Under the pieces are notes generated by a model that was not told where the DNA came from, made no database searches, and worked only from the letters and a program-made list of their open reading frames with translations. The translations under genes and the position numbers were made by a program. Positions 6,237 through 13,613 of a stretch of 15,839 nt of DNA are shown piece by piece (the stretch's first letter is position 1; the number at the start of each line of letters is the position of its first letter). Source of the DNA: Candidatus Atribacteria bacterium. GTDB lineage: Bacteria > Atribacterota > Atribacteria > Atribacterales > Caldatribacteriaceae. The stretch covers positions 1 to 15,839 of the forward strand of contig JARRCQ010000009.1 of the NCBI GenBank assembly GCA_029982105.1, in the 5' to 3' direction.

Positions 6237-6265
6237 GTCACCCCGGCAATCTTTGAGCCGGGGTC
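6237..6265 (+). repeat. GTCA-type dispersed hairpin, copy 2
   Basis: ACCCCGGC (6240-6247) pairs perfectly with GCCGGGGT (6257-6264) across a 9-nt loop, preceded by CGTC. It has the same geometry as the inverted copy at 1930-1962 but almost wholly different stem bases, which supports conservation of the hairpin itself. Confidence 0.75.
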
Positions 6266-6331
6266 TAAGCTGCAGGAGAGAAAGATTCCTCTATTACCCT
6301 CGGAAAGAGCAAAAATACAAAAAAGCAAAGA

Positions 6332-6370
6332 CCACTGGTGAGAAAGACAGCCTACGGCGTAAGAGAAAAG
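6332..6370 (+). repeat. Truncated type A unit with tag, copy A6
   Basis: A linker AAGCAAAG and left arm CCACTGGTG (6332-6340) match 2050-2060 read on the - strand and 849-857 on the + strand. The right arm is missing, and the tag ACAGCCTACGGCGTAAGA (6347-6364) follows directly. It is 16/18 identical to the copy overlapping the lipoprotein end. Confidence 0.6.
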
Positions 6371-6400
6371 CAAATTAGATTAAAAAGAATTAGGACAACC

Positions 6401-6447
6401 ACGCTGGAGAACAACACTCCAGCGTATCTGTGGCGTAAGATTTAGAA
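6401..6447 (+). repeat. Type A hairpin-plus-tag repeat, copy A7
   Basis: ACGCTGGAG (6401-6409) and CTCCAGCGT (6417-6425) are exact reverse complements across a 7-nt loop. They are followed by the tag CTGTGGCGTAAGA (6428-6440) and TTTAGAAG. ACGCTGG/CCAGCGT is shared with the 16-bp hairpin at 866-906. Confidence 0.8.
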
Positions 6448-6467
6448 GATTAAAAAGATAAAGACAA

Positions 6468-6518
6468 CGGAGGAAGGTTTTTCCTTCCTCGGTATAAGGA
6501 GGGAAAGAATTCCCTCCT
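6468..6518 (+). repeat. Two adjacent purine/pyrimidine hairpins
   Basis: GAGGAAGG (6470-6477) pairs with CCTTCCTC (6483-6490) around five T. Then AGGAGGGAA (6497-6505) pairs with TTCCCTCCT (6510-6518) around AGAA. Both are perfect. The lead-in GATAAAGACAAC matches the lead-in of copy A1 (622-632). Confidence 0.75.
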
Positions 6519-6532
6519 CATGAATCCGACTA

Positions 6533-6602
6533 TATGGTGGAACCCCCCTATCACCTCCAAAAGCAAAGAAAAAACTACTGAGGGAGAAAAGTGTCCCTCA
6601 GT
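6533..6602 (+). repeat. Type B remnant, linker and type A hairpin
   Basis: TATGGTGG then CCCCCCTATCACCTCCA (weak pairing), the linker AAAGCAAAGAAAAAACT and a perfect 9-bp hairpin ACTGAGGGA/TCCCTCAGT (6577-6585/6594-6602, 8-nt loop). The same order, B element, AAAGCAAAG linker, ACTACTGAGG arm, appears on the - strand at about 2198-2118. Confidence 0.7.
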
Positions 6603-6721
6603 GGATTACCGATTGAAGCGCTCGGGAATGTTCTATTTTTCCCGTAAATTACCACTGATATTTCTTATTTCTTGCTTTCTTTTTGTTGATAAGTTAAATT
6701 TGCCTATTCTTAATTGTTTTC

Positions 6722-6730
6722 TGCTATAAT
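6722..6730 (+). promoter_or_regulatory. Extended -10 promoter of the aldo/keto reductase
   Basis: TGCTATAAT is a perfect extended -10 element (TG-n-TATAAT, -10 hexamer at 6725-6730). A weak TTGCCT (6700-6705) lies 19 nt upstream. The predicted transcript start near 6737 leaves a leader of about 21 nt, enough for the GGGAGGGAG ribosome site. It closes the repeat island. Confidence 0.65.
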
Positions 6731-6757
6731 TTTTAAAAATTAATGGGAGGGAGAATT

Positions 6758-7741
6758 GTGAATTATCGAGTTTTTGATCGTACTGGTTGGGCAGTAAGCG
6801 AAGTTGGCTTTGGTTCTTGGGCTATTGGAGGTGGATGGGGAAAGGTAGAAGAGGCAGAAGCTGTTAAAGCATTACACGCTGCTATAGACCAAGGAGTTAA
6901 CTTCATTGATACTGCAGACGTCTATGGAGATGGGAGAAGTGAGCAACTTATTGCTCGAGTGTTAAAAGAGCGGAAAGAAAGAGTATATGTAGCCACTAAA
7001 GCGGGGAGAAGGCTTTCTCCTCATATTGCTTCTGGTTATAATCGAGAAAATTTGAATGCTTTTGTAGATAGGAGTCTTTCTAACTTAGGTGTAGAAACTA
7101 TAGACCTTTTACAGCTTCATTGTCCCCCTACTGAAGTTTATTATAATCCTGAAGTTTTTGATGTATTGGATGAAATGGTTAAAACGGGTAAGATTCGTCA
7201 CTATGGGGTGAGTGTAGAGAAAATAGAAGAAGGATTGAAAGCTCTCGATTATCCGGGAGTGAAGAGTGTGCAGATTATTTTTAATATGTTTCGCCAGCGG
7301 CCAGCAGAACTTTTCTTTGACCAGTGTCGAAAAAAAAGAGTAGCGATTATAGTTCGAGTTCCCTTGGCCAGTGGTCTTTTAACTGGAAAGATAACTAAAG
7401 ATACTCAGTTTCCTCCTGATGACCATCGTAATTTTAATCGTTTTGGACAATCTTTTGACCGGGGAGAGACTTTTGCTGGGGTGGATATAAGTCAGGGCCT
7501 GTTAGCAGTGGAAGAATTAAAAAAAATTAAGCCAGCCGATTTTACTATGGCTCAGTTAGCGTTAAAGTGGATTCTTATGTTTTCTGAAGTGACGACAGTT
7601 ATTCCTGGAGCCAAAAACCCCCAACAAGCTCAAGAAAATTCCCGAGCATCTTCGCTTTCCCCGCTTTCAGAAGAAGTTATGGAGAAAATATCGGAGATTT
7701 ATGATAAATATATTAAAAAAGAAGTTCATTACCGATGGTAA
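6758..7741 (+). CDS. Aldo/keto reductase
   Basis: A 327-residue (beta/alpha)8 NADPH-dependent oxidoreductase that reduces aldehydes or ketones to alcohols in the cytoplasm. The catalytic tetrad is D51 and Y56 (F-I-D-T-A-D-V-Y-G), K81 (A-T-K-A-G) and H121 (L-Q-L-H-C). It has the YRVFDRTGWAVSEVGFG opening typical of AKR11/12-like bacterial enzymes, and a C-terminal I-P-G-A-K-N nucleotide-binding segment. An in-frame ATG at 6743 would add five residues, but GGGAGGGAG (6745-6753) then lies inside the gene. It is well placed for the GTG at 6758, whose protein also begins where the family does, so I chose GTG. Substrate unknown. Transcribed from its own promoter after the repeat island; 63 nt separate it from fumarase. 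Confidence 0.9.
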   Translation: MNYRVFDRTGWAVSEVGFGSWAIGGGWGKVEEAEAVKALHAAIDQGVNFIDTADVYGDGRSEQLIARVLKERKERVYVATKAGRRLSPHIASGYNRENLNAFVDRSLSNLGVETIDLLQLHCPPTEVYYNPEVFDVLDEMVKTGKIRHYGVSVEKIEEGLKALDYPGVKSVQIIFNMFRQRPAELFFDQCRKKRVAIIVRVPLASGLLTGKITKDTQFPPDDHRNFNRFGQSFDRGETFAGVDISQGLLAVEELKKIKPADFTMAQLALKWILMFSEVTTVIPGAKNPQQAQENSRASSLSPLSEEVMEKISEIYDKYIKKEVHYRW

Positions 7742-7804
7742 TGACTAAGGATTAAAGCTTGAGCCTCTGGGTTTTAAAATTAGACCACTGAAAGGAAAAA
7801 GGAT

Positions 7805-8647
7805 ATGAAAGAATTAGAATACCAAGATATAGTCCAACAGGTAGAAAAGGCATTACAAGAATTAAATATTGTCAGTCCTAAATTGCTTAGAGATAAAATG
7901 TTAGAGGCTTTAGCTATCGAAGATAATGATTTAGCTCGAGAAATGTTATCCCAAGTAATGGAAAACTACGTTGTGGCAGAGGAACGAAATCTTCCTCTCT
8001 GTCAAGATACAGGTATGGTAATGGCTAAAGTAGAAAAAGGAGAAGAGGTAAGAGTTAAAGGAGGAAGTTTGCGACAGGCATTAGATGAAGCTACAAGAAG
8101 AGCTTATAGTAATAATTACTTTCGAAAATCTGTGATATCGGATCCTTTCTTCGGTAAAAATACCGGAGATAATACACCGGGAGTTTATTTCTTTGAGCTC
8201 CAAGAAGGAGATAATCTTCGCATCGACCTCTTGGTTAAAGGGGGAGGGTGTGATAATATTAGCTCTTTGGGAATTTTAGAACCAGGCAGTAAGCCAGAAG
8301 AGGTGGAGAAATTTATACTCCGGGAATTAGATAAAAAAGGTGGACAAGCTTGCCCTCCTTTAGTAGTAGGAGTGGGAATAGGAGGTAATGCTCCTTATGC
8401 TCTATATCTTGCTTCTCAGGCCCTATCTCGTCCCTTAGGAGAAGCTAATCCCGACCCTCGCTATCGAGAACTGGAAGAAAAATGGCGAGAAGATATCAAT
8501 CGTTTAGGAATTGGTCCTCAAGGAGTAGGAGGAAAAGTGACTTGCCTTGAGGTTAGAATAGAAACATATCCTTGTCATATAGCCAGTTTTCCGGTAGGTT
8601 TAGTATGTAACTGTCATGTTTTCCGCCAGAAAACTTTAAAGTGGTGA
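7805..8647 (+). CDS. Fumarate hydratase class I, alpha subunit (N-terminal domain)
   Basis: 280 residues, typical of the separate alpha chain of two-subunit class I fumarase / L-tartrate dehydratase-like enzymes, which interconvert fumarate and malate with an oxygen-sensitive [4Fe-4S] cluster. By position against the fused E. coli enzyme (recalled, not aligned by computer), the cluster cysteines are C66 (L-C-Q-D-T-G), C183 (A-C-P-P) and C270 (near the C-terminus). Other marks are K145-G-G-G and G191-I-G-G. AAAGGA at 7791-7796 serves the ATG. The beta subunit follows after 5 nt, so the two are co-translated. Fumarase is more likely than tartrate dehydratase on general abundance only. The labile cluster suits an anaerobic host running a full or partial TCA cycle. 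Confidence 0.94.
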   Translation: MKELEYQDIVQQVEKALQELNIVSPKLLRDKMLEALAIEDNDLAREMLSQVMENYVVAEERNLPLCQDTGMVMAKVEKGEEVRVKGGSLRQALDEATRRAYSNNYFRKSVISDPFFGKNTGDNTPGVYFFELQEGDNLRIDLLVKGGGCDNISSLGILEPGSKPEEVEKFILRELDKKGGQACPPLVVGVGIGGNAPYALYLASQALSRPLGEANPDPRYRELEEKWREDINRLGIGPQGVGGKVTCLEVRIETYPCHIASFPVGLVCNCHVFRQKTLKW

Positions 8648-8652
8648 GATAA

Positions 8653-9246
8653 ATGCAGGAAAGAAAAGAAGTGATTTTAAAAACTCCTCTTTCAGTAGAA
8701 GAGATTAAATTTTTAAGAGCGGGTGATAAAGTTCATTTAAACGGGTTTATTTATGTAGCCCGAGATTTAACTCATCAACTCCTGATGGAGGATTTAGAAA
8801 AGGGAAAAGAATTGCCTTTTTCTCTTTCTGGGTCAGTTATTTATTATGCTGGTCCTACTCCTACTCGTAGGGGGGAGATAATAGGGTCAGTGGGTCCTAC
8901 TACTAGTAGTCGAATGGATAAATATCTGGAATATTTTCTGTCAAGAGGGTTGCGAGCTACTATTGGAAAAGGAGAGAGAAAAGAAGGAGTAAAAAAGCTT
9001 TTAGAAAAGTACGGAGCTCTGTATTTATTGGCTTGCGGGGGAGCAGGAGCTTATCTTTCTACTTTTGTAGTAGAAAAAGAAGTATTAGCCTATAAAGACT
9101 TAGGAGCTCAAGCTCTTTTACGTTTGAAGGTGGAACAATTTCCTCTTTTGGTAGCTTATGATACCCAGGGGGGGGATATTTTTGAAGAGGGGAAAATAAA
9201 ATATCGTGATATATTGCTATATAACAAAATAGAGGGGAGGTCTTAA
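8653..9246 (+). CDS. Fumarate hydratase class I, beta subunit (C-terminal domain)
   Basis: 197 residues, the usual length for the beta chain, which supplies the rest of the active site to the alpha subunit. Characteristic segments are A36-R-D-L-T-H-Q, Y64-Y-A-G-P-T-P, the highly conserved G81-P-T-T-S-S-R-M-D (substrate carboxylate and catalytic loop) and G105-K-G-E. All expected motifs are intact. The ATG is 5 nt after the alpha stop with only a weak purine stretch in front, so translation is probably coupled to the alpha subunit. GGGAGG near its 3' end (9235-9240) serves the next gene. Confidence 0.93.
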   Translation: MQERKEVILKTPLSVEEIKFLRAGDKVHLNGFIYVARDLTHQLLMEDLEKGKELPFSLSGSVIYYAGPTPTRRGEIIGSVGPTTSSRMDKYLEYFLSRGLRATIGKGERKEGVKKLLEKYGALYLLACGGAGAYLSTFVVEKEVLAYKDLGAQALLRLKVEQFPLLVAYDTQGGDIFEEGKIKYRDILLYNKIEGRS

Positions 9247-9248
9247 AA

Positions 9249-10097
9249 ATGTTTTGGAATATAATATTTCTTCTCCTTATTTTTAGTGTTTATCTGCCCG
9301 TTTTACAAAGAAATATTATTGAGCAGCAGAGAATGGCAGCAATTAAGAGTTTGGAGAGAAAAAGAAGGTCTAGGGTAATTGCTATGATTCACAGGCAAGA
9401 ATCAGTTAGTTTTTTAGGTTTGCCTATAGCTCGTTATATTAATATTGAAGACTCAGAAAAAATCTTACGGGCTATTCATCTCACTCCCCAGGATATGCCC
9501 ATTGATTTGATTCTCCATACCCCGGGGGGGTTAGTACTTGCTGCTCAGCAGATTGCTTGTGCTATAAAAAGACACCCAGCCAAGGTTACGGTGTTTATTC
9601 CTCATTATGCTATGTCAGGAGGAACACTCATTGCTCTGGCGGCAGATGAGATAATTATGGATCCCAATGCTGTTCTGGGGCCCGTAGATCCACAAATAGG
9701 AACGGCTCAGGCTCAGTATCCGGCGGCCTCAATTTTGAAAGCATTGGAGGAGCCCAACCCCAACCGGGATGATCAAACCCTGATTTTAGGTGATATTGCT
9801 CGTAAAGCCATTAATCAGGTTTATCAGGTGGTTTTGAATTTAGTTGATGACTATCTTCCCGAAGATAAAGCGCAGGAGTTAGCGAAAATTTTATCCGAAG
9901 GTCGGTGGACTCATGATTTTCCCATTACTTTAGAGATGGCTCAAGAATTAGGGCTTCCGGCGAGAGAGGGTTTGCCAGATGAGATTTACCAACTTATGGA
10001 CCTTTATCCTCAGCCACCCCAGCAGCGACCTTCAGTAGAATATGTTCCTACTCCTTATACGCCTCATCGTCGGCCTACCAGAGGGAAAGAAAGTTAA
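9249..10097 (+). CDS. Membrane-anchored SDH-family serine protease (ClpP/SppA fold)
   Basis: 282 residues. One N-terminal membrane helix (about 3-19) is followed by a basic, possibly helical linker (20-50) and a ClpP/crotonase-fold domain like the SDH (serine dehydrogenase proteinase) family. Marks are H90-T-P-G-G (oxyanion loop), A121-M-S123-G-G with S123 the probable nucleophile, and a D182-I-A-R-K186-A stretch whose lysine could be the general base. The Pro-rich tail (about 252-282) looks disordered. It is probably a membrane-associated peptidase degrading membrane or misfolded proteins; which face it works on is not clear, though the positively charged linker suggests the cytoplasm. ATG is 2 nt after the fumarase stop with GGGAGG 8 nt upstream. 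Its place between fumarase and topoisomerase suggests co-transcription, not necessarily a shared function. Confidence 0.85.
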   Translation: MFWNIIFLLLIFSVYLPVLQRNIIEQQRMAAIKSLERKRRSRVIAMIHRQESVSFLGLPIARYINIEDSEKILRAIHLTPQDMPIDLILHTPGGLVLAAQQIACAIKRHPAKVTVFIPHYAMSGGTLIALAADEIIMDPNAVLGPVDPQIGTAQAQYPAASILKALEEPNPNRDDQTLILGDIARKAINQVYQVVLNLVDDYLPEDKAQELAKILSEGRWTHDFPITLEMAQELGLPAREGLPDEIYQLMDLYPQPPQQRPSVEYVPTPYTPHRRPTRGKES

Positions 10098-10115
10098 ATA
10101 AAGGATGTGAATATT

Positions 10116-12218
10116 ATGGGTAAACAGCTAATCATTACTGAAAAGCCCAGCGTAGCTCAAGACATAGCTCATGCTCTGGGTAAAATGAAGAAGAAAGAAG
10201 AATACTGGGAAAATGACAACTATATTGTTACTTGGGCAGTGGGGCATTTAGTAACTTTAGCTGAACCAGAGGATTATGACAAAAAATTTAAAATGTGGCG
10301 CTTAGCTCTTTTGCCGGTTATACCAGAGGAATTTAAACTTAAAGCTATAGAAGGAGCAGAAGAGAGATTAAAGGTCATTAAAAAACTCGTTAATTCTAAA
10401 GAAGTAGAAATAATAATAAATGCTTGTGATGCAGGTAGAGAGGGAGAATTAATTTTCCGCTATATTTACGAATTTTTAGCCGGTCGTAAACCAATTTACC
10501 GCCTCTGGCTTTCTTCTATGACTCAGGAAGCTATAAAAGAAGCCTTTTCTCGTCTTAAACCAGGAAATACTTATGAGCTTTTAGCTCAGGCGGCTAAATG
10601 CCGCTCTGAAGGGGATTGGTTGGTGGGAATTAATGGTACTCGAGTATTTACTGCTCGCTATAAAACCCTTCTTTCAGTGGGAAGAGTGCAAACTCCTACC
10701 TTGGCCATTTTGGTGCAAAGGGAAAGAGAAATAGAAAATTTTGTTCCTGTTCCTTACTGGGAAATATTTGCTGAATTTTCTTCTCCTTTTGGTTCTTACC
10801 GAGGAAAATGGGAAGATAAGGAAGACCGGATATGGGAGAAAGACAAAGCTCAATCAATAATGGATAAAGTAAACGGCCACGATGGGAAAGTGGCCGAATA
10901 TAAGGAGCATAAAGTTAAAGAACCTCATCCCCTTTTATATGACCTTACTGAATTGCAGCGAGATGCCAACAAACTTTTTGGTTATTCGGCTAAACGAACT
11001 CTGGATAGCGCTCAGAGGCTTTATGAACGGCATAAATTGATAACGTATCCTCGCACTGATTCCCGTTATCTATCCCCGGATTTAATTTCTCAGGTAAAGA
11101 AATGCTGGAGTATGTTAGCAGAATGTGGTTTTGGAGAATGGGTAAAAGAGGATTTTTCATTGGAAAAAGCCTTAAAAGATAAAAGAGTATTTGATGCTAG
11201 TAAAGTTTCTGACCACCATGCTATTATCCCTACTGGAGAAAAAATCGATTGGGAAAGTTTAAGTGAGAATGATAGAAGAATTATGGATTTAATCGTAAAA
11301 AGATTTATTGCTTCTTTTTATCCTGAGGCGGTTTGGGTTCACCGTAGCATTAAAACCATAGTAGAAGGTGAAAAATTTGTTAGTAAGTCTAAAGTTCTTC
11401 TGGAAACCGGTTGGAGAGCAATTTATGGGAAGGAAGAAGGGGAAGAGTTTTTACCTGCGGTTAAAAAAGGAACTGAGGTAAAAACAGAAAAAGTCTGGAT
11501 AGAGGAAAAAGAAACTAAGGCTCCTCCTCGCTATACCGAAGCCACCCTTTTGTCGGCTATGGAAGGAGCAGGTAGATTTGTAGAGGATGAAGAGTTGCAA
11601 GAGGTAATGAAAGATAATGGTATTGGCACCCCTGCCACTCGGGCAGCTATAATTGAACGGTTAATTGATGTAGGTTATGTGGAAAGGAATGGTAAAACCC
11701 TTGTGCCTACCCCTAAAGGTAAAGAGTTAATAAATCTCATAGAAAATATACCAGTTCCCGAATTGTCATCTCCTCAGCTTACTGGAGAATGGGAAAAGAA
11801 GCTTAATCAAATTGAAAAAGGGAAGTTTTCTCGAGATACCTTTATGGAAGAGATAAAAAAATTGACGGTGGAGATGGTAGAGAAAGTGAAAGCTGCAGAG
11901 GACCAAGGGGAAAGAGAAAAGATGTCTCTCCCTGTGGGGAACTGCCCTCTGTGCGGGGCTCCAGTCTATGAAAATCGCCGGTCTTTCAGCTGTTCTCGTT
12001 GGAAGGAAGGTTGTCCTTTTACCATTTGGAAAAAAATAGCTGGAAGATCTATCAATCGCCAAGAAGCTCAAAAGTTGCTTACTACAGGGAAAACAGATAA
12101 GCTTTATGGTTTTAAATCTCGCAAAGGTAAGAAATTTTCTGCCTACCTCGTACTTCAAAAGGAAGGAAAAATAGAATTTGAGTTTCCTACTTCTCGGGTA
12201 TCTTCTGGTGTTTCTTGA
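10116..12218 (+). CDS. topB: DNA topoisomerase III (type IA)
   Basis: 700 residues. A type IA enzyme that cuts one strand through a 5'-phosphotyrosine, relaxing negative supercoils and decatenating replication or recombination intermediates. The TOPRIM domain has E9 (T-E-K-P-S) and D105-A-G-R-E-G-E111, the D-A-G form seen in many Gram-positive TopB proteins. The catalytic tyrosine is Y311 in L-I-T-Y-P-R-T-D-S. The later C-terminal topoisomerase core (G-I-G-T-P-A-T-R) is intact. After it comes a zinc-finger-like C610-x2-C613-x12-C626-x6-C633, then a basic TopB-type tail. A GTG nine bases earlier (10107) would add three residues; ATG 10116 is preferred because AAGGA (10101-10105) then has normal spacing and the protein starts at the family's M-x-K-x-L-I-I. 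Confidence 0.95.
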   Translation: MGKQLIITEKPSVAQDIAHALGKMKKKEEYWENDNYIVTWAVGHLVTLAEPEDYDKKFKMWRLALLPVIPEEFKLKAIEGAEERLKVIKKLVNSKEVEIIINACDAGREGELIFRYIYEFLAGRKPIYRLWLSSMTQEAIKEAFSRLKPGNTYELLAQAAKCRSEGDWLVGINGTRVFTARYKTLLSVGRVQTPTLAILVQREREIENFVPVPYWEIFAEFSSPFGSYRGKWEDKEDRIWEKDKAQSIMDKVNGHDGKVAEYKEHKVKEPHPLLYDLTELQRDANKLFGYSAKRTLDSAQRLYERHKLITYPRTDSRYLSPDLISQVKKCWSMLAECGFGEWVKEDFSLEKALKDKRVFDASKVSDHHAIIPTGEKIDWESLSENDRRIMDLIVKRFIASFYPEAVWVHRSIKTIVEGEKFVSKSKVLLETGWRAIYGKEEGEEFLPAVKKGTEVKTEKVWIEEKETKAPPRYTEATLLSAMEGAGRFVEDEELQEVMKDNGIGTPATRAAIIERLIDVGYVERNGKTLVPTPKGKELINLIENIPVPELSSPQLTGEWEKKLNQIEKGKFSRDTFMEEIKKLTVEMVEKVKAAEDQGEREKMSLPVGNCPLCGAPVYENRRSFSCSRWKEGCPFTIWKKIAGRSINRQEAQKLLTTGKTDKLYGFKSRKGKKFSAYLVLQKEGKIEFEFPTSRVSSGVS

Positions 12219-12335
12219 AATTGGGGAAGAAATTTTTAAATCCAGGTGTGGATATTTAAAAAATCGATTATAATAGTGCAGGACTTGGTATAAAATATTT
12301 TTGTTTGAGCTTGCTAAAATGGGAGACGAAGAACA
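12219..12335 (+). promoter_or_regulatory. Leader of murA with extended -10 candidates
   Basis: This 117-nt gap is the only sizeable one between the fumarase and S55-peptidase genes. TGGTATAAA (12286-12294) is an extended -10 element giving a leader of about 35 nt, and a second TATAAT lies at 12269-12274. Just upstream is an imperfect A/T-rich inverted repeat (about 12233-12262, core ATCC/GGAT) that might be an operator or a weak terminator of topB; it lacks a proper T-run. Internal transcription of the envelope genes is therefore likely. Confidence 0.5.
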
Positions 12336-13595
12336 TTGAGTAAGTTTATAATACAAGGTTCAAAACCTTTACAGGGAGAGGTGCGGGTAGGAGGAGCTAA
12401 AAACGCTGCCTTACCCATTTTGGCGGCAACTTTATTAGGTGATTCTCCTTCTTTGATCCGAAATATTCCTCATCTTTTAGATGTAGAGACTATGCTTTCA
12501 GTTTTAGAAAGCTTAGGTTGCAAAGTAGAAAAGGTGGAAAATGACGCTTATCAAATTTTCCCCACGTTATACCCTACCAGTGAAGCTCCTTATGAGTTGA
12601 TTAGAAAAATGAGAGCTTCCTTTTTAGTAACTGGTCCTCTTATTGCTCGTCACGGTCGAGCTCAAGTTCCTCTTCCGGGGGGATGTGCTATCGGTTCTCG
12701 CCCCATCGACCTTCATCTTAAAGGTTTTAGCCATTTAGGGGTAGAAATATCTATGCATTCTGGTTATGTAGAAGCCTGGGCTTCTAAACTTCACGGAGGA
12801 GAAATATATTTTGATTTTCCCAGCGTAGGAGCAACGGAAAATGTTATGATGCTGGCTGCTACCATTGAGGGAGAAACAGTTATATCTAATGCTGCTTGCG
12901 AACCAGAAGTTGTAGATCTGGCTAAATTTCTTTCTTTAATGGGAGCAGAAATTGGAGGAGCAGGCACTGATACTATAGTGGTAAAGGGCACTAAAAATTT
13001 GCAGGGATGTGAATATACTATTATCAATGATAGAATTGAGGCTGGTACTTTTTGCGTAGCGGCAGCTATTACGGGAGGTAGTATAAATATAAAAGGGGTG
13101 GAATATTCTTCTCTCCGCTCCGTGATTACCAAGTTAGAGGAAATCGGAGTGGTGATAGAGAGAAAAGGAGAAGATACTATTTCAGTCACTTCAGACGATA
13201 GACCTAAGGCTGCTAATATTAAGACTATGCCTTATCCTGGTTTCCCTACTGATATGCAAGCTCAATTTATGGCTCTTCTCTCTTTGGCTGATGGGGTAAG
13301 CGTAATTACTGAAACAGTTTTTGAAAGCCGCTTTGCTCACGTAGGAGAGTTAGAAAGGATGGGAGCAAAAATTCGGGTGGAGGGAAGGAGTGCAGTGGTT
13401 ACTGGGGTGGAAAAGCTGGCTGGAACTAAAGTTACTGCTCCAGATCTTCGAGCAGGAGCAGCTTTGGTTTTAGCTGGATTGGCTGCTGAGGGAGAAACTG
13501 AAGTGTATGGAATTTTGCATATTGACCGAGGGTATGAAAATTTAGAAATTAAGCTTCGTTCCTTAGGAGCTTCTATAAACAGATGTGATGAATAA
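12336..13595 (+). CDS. murA: UDP-N-acetylglucosamine 1-carboxyvinyltransferase
   Basis: 419 residues, full length. It transfers enolpyruvate from PEP to UDP-GlcNAc, the first committed step of peptidoglycan synthesis, in the cytoplasm. K22-N23 (sugar nucleotide and PEP binding), C117 in P-G-G-C-A-I-G (the fosfomycin-reactive cysteine, so the enzyme is of the fosfomycin-sensitive type) and D306 in F-P-T-D-M-Q-A-Q are all present. The near-terminal H-I-D-R-G-Y segment contains the catalytic arginine. The start is TTG, chosen because GGGAG (12321-12325) sits 10 nt upstream and the protein begins at the family's usual N-terminus. mreB follows after 18 nt, a layout similar to the murA-mbl neighbourhood of Firmicutes but without a spoIID gene between. 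Confidence 0.97.
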   Translation: MSKFIIQGSKPLQGEVRVGGAKNAALPILAATLLGDSPSLIRNIPHLLDVETMLSVLESLGCKVEKVENDAYQIFPTLYPTSEAPYELIRKMRASFLVTGPLIARHGRAQVPLPGGCAIGSRPIDLHLKGFSHLGVEISMHSGYVEAWASKLHGGEIYFDFPSVGATENVMMLAATIEGETVISNAACEPEVVDLAKFLSLMGAEIGGAGTDTIVVKGTKNLQGCEYTIINDRIEAGTFCVAAAITGGSINIKGVEYSSLRSVITKLEEIGVVIERKGEDTISVTSDDRPKAANIKTMPYPGFPTDMQAQFMALLSLADGVSVITETVFESRFAHVGELERMGAKIRVEGRSAVVTGVEKLAGTKVTAPDLRAGAALVLAGLAAEGETEVYGILHIDRGYENLEIKLRSLGASINRCDE

Positions 13596-13613
13596 AACGG
13601 GAGGAATTATGTT

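Noticed and set aside
6163..6378. Open reading frame of 71 codons on the + strand
   Set aside because: It spans three different repeat units and a GTCA hairpin, has no convincing ribosome site, and encodes a Ser/Lys/Arg-rich peptide with no recognisable motif. It is explained by the repeats.
6520..6729. Open reading frame of 69 codons with a hydrophobic end
   Set aside because: Its ATG lies next to a hairpin arm, its first half is repeat linker, and its last bases overlap the reductase promoter. The hydrophobic tail comes from a T-rich stretch.
11766..12356. Long - strand open frame over the end of topB
   Set aside because: It is antisense to the conserved zinc-finger tail of topoisomerase III and the murA leader, and its protein has no domain-like pattern.
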